The position numbers and the translations under genes are program-made. The notes beneath the pieces are model-generated. The model worked only from the letters and a program-made list of their open reading frames with translations, searched no databases and had not been told where the DNA came from. From contig BSBN01000355.1 in NCBI GenBank assembly GCA_027924645.1, positions 2,181,001 through 2,245,000 of the forward strand: a DNA stretch of 64,000 nt. The letters run 5' to 3'. Positions 59,285 to 64,000 of the stretch are shown one piece after another. Every line of letters begins with the position of its first letter. Position 1 is the stretch's first letter. Source of the stretch: Cunninghamia lanceolata. Lineage: Eukaryota > Streptophyta > Pinopsida > Cupressales > Cupressaceae.

Positions 59285-59545
59285 AGTCAAATATGCCAGT
59301 AGATCAATAACATGTCAAAATGATACATGTCCAACAGTCGACATAAGTCAAAATGATACATGTACAAATGATATAAGTAAAAATGATAAATTATATAACT
59401 CAAAATGATACAAGTCAAGATGATACATATCCAAATGATGTAAGTCAAATTGATACATGTGAAAATGGTACAACTCAATAATATGGAACTGCAGGCCATG
59501 AAAATGATACATATGATAGTAACCATGAAAAGAGGCATCATAATG
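59285..59545. repeat. AAATGATAC tandem repeat (B2)
   Basis: Counterpart of 21880-22135. Confidence 0.75.
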
Positions 59546-59590
59546 ATATATCAGCAATGATCCATGATGCAGTCTATATCATCATGAATG

Positions 59591-59803
59591 TCACTGAGTA
59601 CTACCAGCAACTGCCTCATCATCATCATCACCATCATGATCATCATCATCATGATCATCATCGTCATCATCATCATCATTGGCCTCGTTGTCTTCTATAT
59701 CTACATCATCATCATCCTCTGCCATGTGATCTATAGCAGAACCAATATAATATGGATCTATATCATCAAGATCATCTTCATCCTTTGGAAGACCTGTGTT
59801 TTG
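59591..59803 (-). pseudogene. Acidic terminal exon, poly-Asp (B2)
   Basis: Same acceptor (T-run then TTTTTTGCA with AAAC context), frame NTGLPKDEDDLDDIDPYYIG to EAVAGSTQ*. The Asp tract is interrupted by His codons. Confidence 0.5.
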
Positions 59804-60235
59804 CAAAAAAAAAAAAACATTTAAAATGAAAATTTATTATTTATTTCATGTAATAATTTATTTTTCTATTATATATCTAATATTCCAACATATGAAATGA
59901 AACCATAATCATATTACATCATATCAAAGTGCACATACCATAACAAAATTTCAAAAATGTTATAGCTAATATGTAATTCCAATGGTGTAAAACATGCAAC
60001 AATTCTAATAAATGTTACTAAAGATCATAAAAAAAATTGTTATACAATTTAACTATCAACTGTAAGCTCTATTACATAACCTTAAGTGCCACAAATTGCG
60101 TGGTCAATGTATGTTATTTTTCACTATTAATCTAATAACCTGCATTAGACAGAAACATTAAAAAGTTTTTAAGTAGCAGTTGATTAAATTCCCTTACATG
60201 TCATTAATGAATGCACCCTTTTTTTTCAATAATTA

Positions 60236-60270
60236 TTTATCTTAAGGTTCATGAGTAACCTTAAGATAAA
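60236..60270. repeat. Perfect 14-bp inverted repeat (B2)
   Basis: Identical to 22826-22860. Confidence 0.85.
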
Positions 60271-60975
60271 GGTCTAATAGTTGTTCCATGGGGCATGTTT
60301 AACAAACCAAATGCAATTGCCAACTTTTCACCATGGTGGCAGAGAAATAATTCATTTTCCCATCCTTCCACAGCATTAAGTAAATTCTTGAATCTGGAAA
60401 ATACCTTGCCGCCTTCATCTTCCAAGCCAATTTCTCCAACTTTGCATAGGTCTTCTTTATCTATGGATGTGATCTGTCTCATACACAAAAAAGCATGTAC
60501 CATTTTATGCCCTTCAATCCAACTGCATCCAAGCATTTTTTTAATTCTTCTATCTTTCATCAATCTCCTTACCTCACCACACCTGCCCATTTATGGATAG
60601 ATGTTTGAGAGAAGAACATAAGTTGTGCAGCATTTTAGGATCCAAATTAAAAAGTAGTGCTACTGTAAATACTCCTAAGCCTATATTCATATGTGATCTA
60701 TAGGCACCAAGAAAACACATGCATACAAGCAGCACAAATTTAACAGGTATCTCAATGATAAAGTTTACGGTGTGAGCAAGGAGGTCAATCACACACGTAT
60801 ACAAAGAGGCCAACGGGGTGGTTGATCTCCTAGAAAATTGAAGGGTTGAGCAGGAAATAGGGGAGGAATGCTTTTTTGAAGGACAGTTTTTCGAGGATCT
60901 GAGAAAGATACTAATCAAGGATGATGGGGATTTAGGAACTTTGTAGGTATAGCTCATTGTAGGAGATCTCAGAAG
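60261..60975 (-). pseudogene. PPR-DYW protein pseudogene (B2)
   Basis: Better preserved than B1 at its end: one open frame 60590-60261 covers EVRRLMKDRRIKKMLGCSWI, the E region and LFLCHHGEKLAIAFGLLN to RPLS*. A second frame 60957-60574 covers the N-terminal-like part and YTCVIDLLAHTV, with about 24 bases lost within the repeat region relative to B1. DYW catalytic sequence is again missing. Confidence 0.82.
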
Positions 60976-61219
60976 AATCGACGGAAGGCATGGCTTTCTC
61001 CAAGACAGGAAATCCCAGGGGAGATAGGAAGGACTATCCCCAGTCTGGTTCGATTAGGGAAGAGTCAAGCAAGTGTTTCTTTTCCATAAGGGAGGACGGT
61101 TCAGACAGGCAAAAAGCATCATAAAACCTACAACTTTCAAACAATGTGAGTAAGTCACGAGGAAGGTAATCAAGAGAAACTTCCTATTTTAGGAGGATAG
61201 CTCGAAGTCTCCCATAACA

Positions 61220-61735
61220 ATGGCGGGCAGAAACCACTTTGAAGTCCACTTCGAGTGCTTGGAGGAGTCGGTGGACTAGCAAGTCCGCCGCTTATTTAGT
61301 ACAGAGGAGGAGGGGCTACGTAATTCCATCAAAGAGATTGTAGGGATAAGGGGAGCACAAGGCAGCCGTATCCATGACAGTATCCTTTTAGAGAGTTTCT
61401 ACATGAGTGACGTCTAAGCCATATGGTCTCTTGCCAGGGTGTCAAGATTTACAGGTTTTCTGGTCAATGAGGGGATCAGGGATGATGTTATTATTGTAGG
61501 CCAGTACACCAACCCAAATCCAAAAAAAGGTTTCATCTGTGATGCGGAGGCAATCAAGAAGAAGAAGAAGAAAACTGAAGAAGCCCTCAAGATCTTCAAA
61601 GAAGGACTGAAAAACTGTGACATGACTACTTTTGTAAACTTTATAAGCCTATATGGCAATTTGTTCTTAGTAGAACAGCTAGAACAAATTAACTCCCTCG
61701 CGGATGTGATAAACTCCATCTCAGAGGCTATGTAA
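61220..61735 (+). pseudogene. Unrecognised 171-codon frame, copy 2
   Basis: One frame without shifts from MAGRNHFEVHFECLEESVD to LADVINSISEAM*. Two nonsense codons interrupt it: TAG after ESVD (shared with B1) and TAA after FYMSDV (B1 has CAA there). Contains RGAQGSRIHDSILLESFYM, VARVSRFTGFLV-like and DDVIIVGQYTNPNPKKGFI segments, a Lys run and a C-terminal helix. No family recognised. The preserved frame across two copies with only nonsense changes supports a former coding sequence. Confidence 0.55.
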
Positions 61736-61767
61736 CTTTTGATATTTTGATGTAACTTATCATCCTC

Positions 61768-62180
61768 ATGAATGCAAACATCATCACAAATGTTGGAAAC
61801 ACGTCATTGGTTCAAATTGACATCTATCTCATTAACAAAGAGATTAGAATCTTTAGGTATACCAAGAAGAAAGTCAAGATCATGTATCTCAAGTTTGACT
61901 CTTACATCCATGCTTTCCTTAGCGAGACTATCCTTAAGAGTATACTTGTGGTAGCTGAAAACTCACATTTACATGACCAACAATTAAAAAAATTGTGCCT
62001 ATATCATGGTTAACACTAAGATCTACAAGTTTTGTCCCCATGGAGTGTACATTTACAACACTACACAAGCGCAAAAATCTTCAATTACATCTTCAAGATG
62101 GTCATTCCAATCACCTAGTTCATCATACAAGGAAATTGGCTTAGGAGGAGGAGTTAAACAAGTAACTTCCAGGAACACTA
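61768..62180 (+). other. Counterpart of the 139-codon frame (B2), shifted
   Basis: Open to 62013 only; a 2-base difference near 61995 breaks the frame that is open in B1. Confidence 0.3.
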
Positions 62181-64000
62181 AATAGTACCCTTCCATCAGC
62201 CTCAAGGGTTCAGTAAAAAATATAGTGGCCCTAGTTAGCAGGTTGTATGGGGAGAAGGATGCTTCTCATTTTCAAGAATCCTAAGTCTCATTGCTACATA
62301 TGTTTCTTAAAGAAGGGCCAATTTTAAACTAGGTAGTTGCTTTGTCACTCACTTTATGCAATGAAATGACGAGAGTCGAGTCTCCTTATATCATTGTAGA
62401 TTTGCATACAGTAACCTCTAATACAATAACACCTTACAATGCACACTTAACTTTATGGTACCTTAGCCCAGACATGATGCTATAGAAATCTGAAGGTACC
62501 TCCTACTAAAGATGTCATGCCATAGACCAGATACCACTGTACAGTATATATCACATCTACAGTAACAATTTCCTTTCAAATGTAGGGTAACAGTCTATGA
62601 TTAACATGCATAGACCTTTCTAGTGTTTACAAGATAATTCCTTAGTCAACACCATACTAGTGTCCACAAGATGATTCCACAGTTAAAATAAGAAATTAAT
62701 GCTACTTTGCAAATAATAAGAAAGCCTTCAGAGAGCTTAAAGTTTCCATTTACATCCATGTACAATAACTTAATCAACCCTTAGGATTTTATGGACAATG
62801 AAATAGAAGGTCCTATATTCCATTTATGAGTCCTCTATCCAAATGACGCAGTGATCACAATTACATAATATCTATTGTCCTATGGGTGGTGCTCAATCAT
62901 TCAAACATAGGGAATTCCATACTAAGACAAATTTGTTCACAAACAGTCTCCAATTTAATAAATACTAGTTTGAAATAACATTTCTAAGTTAGTGCAAGTC
63001 ATTACAATGAACTCAAAGGTCATTCTTATCAAATGAATGCCTTCACAATAGACTGTTCTAGTTACAAGTACAATACAACTATTGTAATGTTACACAATTG
63101 TATGCAATTGACAAAACCCATTCTTTCCAAGAGTCAATTGGTAATCAAATACAATCATGTAGTGTTGTTTCAACATTGTATTCCATTGTGGCTTTAGTAA
63201 TGCAAACCTCATAACCTTGGAGGGAGTGTTGGGGGGAAAGTTGACCCAAACCAAGGATCCAAAACCATCCCAAAACCCCACCTAGGAGTGGCATTATTAA
63301 TACCAAGAAGACCTCACATCCATAATTGAGAGAGTGGACATTTATAGGTGAAATACCAACACCATTATGGTTTACAACCATGTCAAAAAAGATAACCATG
63401 AACTAGGCCAAGTTTCCTCAAGACTCATGGTATGTTGCAATGATAGCATTGTAGCAATTCTAGCTAGGGTTTGAAACTCCACCTCAAAGTGTGACCAAAT
63501 TAATGTAGCTTCCTTCATGATAGAAATCCAAAACACAATAACCAAGAGTTTGCCATAGTTCGTAAGTCCCATGATCTTAAATTTGAACTCTCACAGTTGA
63601 CAATATTTTCCTCATCCAAACCCTTTAGCATAGGCTTTCACAAGACCACATACAGTTACACAATTTAAAGGGAAATGTTTCACCAAAATGGTTAGTGTAA
63701 TTTTACAAGAATGGATGACAAGGAGCTTTACTTCAAAGAAAGGTTAGCTTAGTTGAAGAAGACTAGTTGGCGATTTGATTCTTAGTCTCCAACCCAAATA
63801 GCAAGACACTCAGCCAACATGATGAGCACACCCAAAGTCTCCCTTCCTCTAAATCACTTACAGTCCAACCATCAACCTTCCTTCCTTGGCCCCAAGGCAA
63901 AAAGAAGAATTCCCCTCCAAAATGGTTCCCCACTCCTTCCTTTTCTCCTTCACATACCCCAAAACCAAGCACATTAAAGACTAGTACTTCCCAAAGCTGT
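62181..64000. other. Unassigned right part of block B2
   Basis: Matches 24800-26614. Only short conserved minus-strand frames; no recognised domain. Confidence 0.35.

Larger units (their letters stand above)
55668..64000 (+). repeat. Segmental duplication block B, copy 2
   Basis: Matches 19230-26614 in the same orientation, with one extra 997-bp tandem duplication. It continues to the last base of the window. Confidence 0.92.

Overview
This 64-kb window is nuclear DNA of a seed plant with a large, repeat-dominated genome. The evidence is a type I-like MADS-box gene, a PPR-DYW gene remnant, an RRP12-like gene with plant-style introns, Ty3/gypsy elements of plant clades with tRNA-iMet and tRNA-Asp primer sites, and degenerate TTTAGGG-type telomere repeats. 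The repeat density and AT-richness suggest a gymnosperm, but that is inference. I found no rRNA, tRNA or CRISPR array. Almost every gene seen is broken. The one clearly open host gene is the MADS-like gene at 34930-35940.

Layout. 1-5056: minus-strand Ty3/gypsy element (RNase H, RT, protease, gag, primer site, 2-kb LTR), cut by the window edge. It sits in an older gypsy gag fragment joined to a LINE reverse transcriptase (5057-6210). 6211-9985: plus-strand Athila/Tat-like element (LTR, decayed tRNA-Asp primer site, gag). From 9986 a segmental duplication starts. Block A1 (9986-about 16112) matches A2 (32295-43345), and block B1 (19230-26614) matches B2 (55668 to the window end). The order A1-B1-A2-B2 is what a tandem duplication of a roughly 22-kb unit gives, with later insertions in the second copy.

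A blocks carry the MADS-like gene followed by an RRP12-like pseudogene. A1 has lost the MADS domain itself; A2 keeps it. In A2 the RRP12-like gene carries three insertions. One is a complete non-coding LTR retrotransposon at 38268-43051 (2.1-kb LTRs, CTTAT target duplication, tandem hairpin array). The second is a 5'-truncated LINE with a 22-bp target duplication. The third is a small solo LTR at the edge of that LINE. B blocks carry, in order, gypsy protease/gag, a LINE fragment, an EAK-repeat coding stretch, AT minisatellites, an acidic exon, a PPR-DYW pseudogene and an unrecognised 171-codon frame.

Between the blocks: 16113-17440 is unassigned. 17440-20935 is a decayed chromovirus-like gypsy pol. 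26640-32294 holds a Transposase_24-like remnant, interstitial telomere-like repeats, a solo LTR and palindromic arrays. 46817-47611 is a 230-bp tandem repeat. 47612-55671 is a minus-strand Athila/Tat-like element with integrase and a very long extra frame (about 1,230 codons) after pol, ending in a G-box-like repeat array. That element is fused inside its RT to the RT of the B2 gypsy element.

Most nonsense codons in the elements are TAG where CAG or TGG is expected, as cytosine deamination at methylated sites would produce. The retroelements here are therefore probably old and silenced, while the segmental duplication looks much younger.
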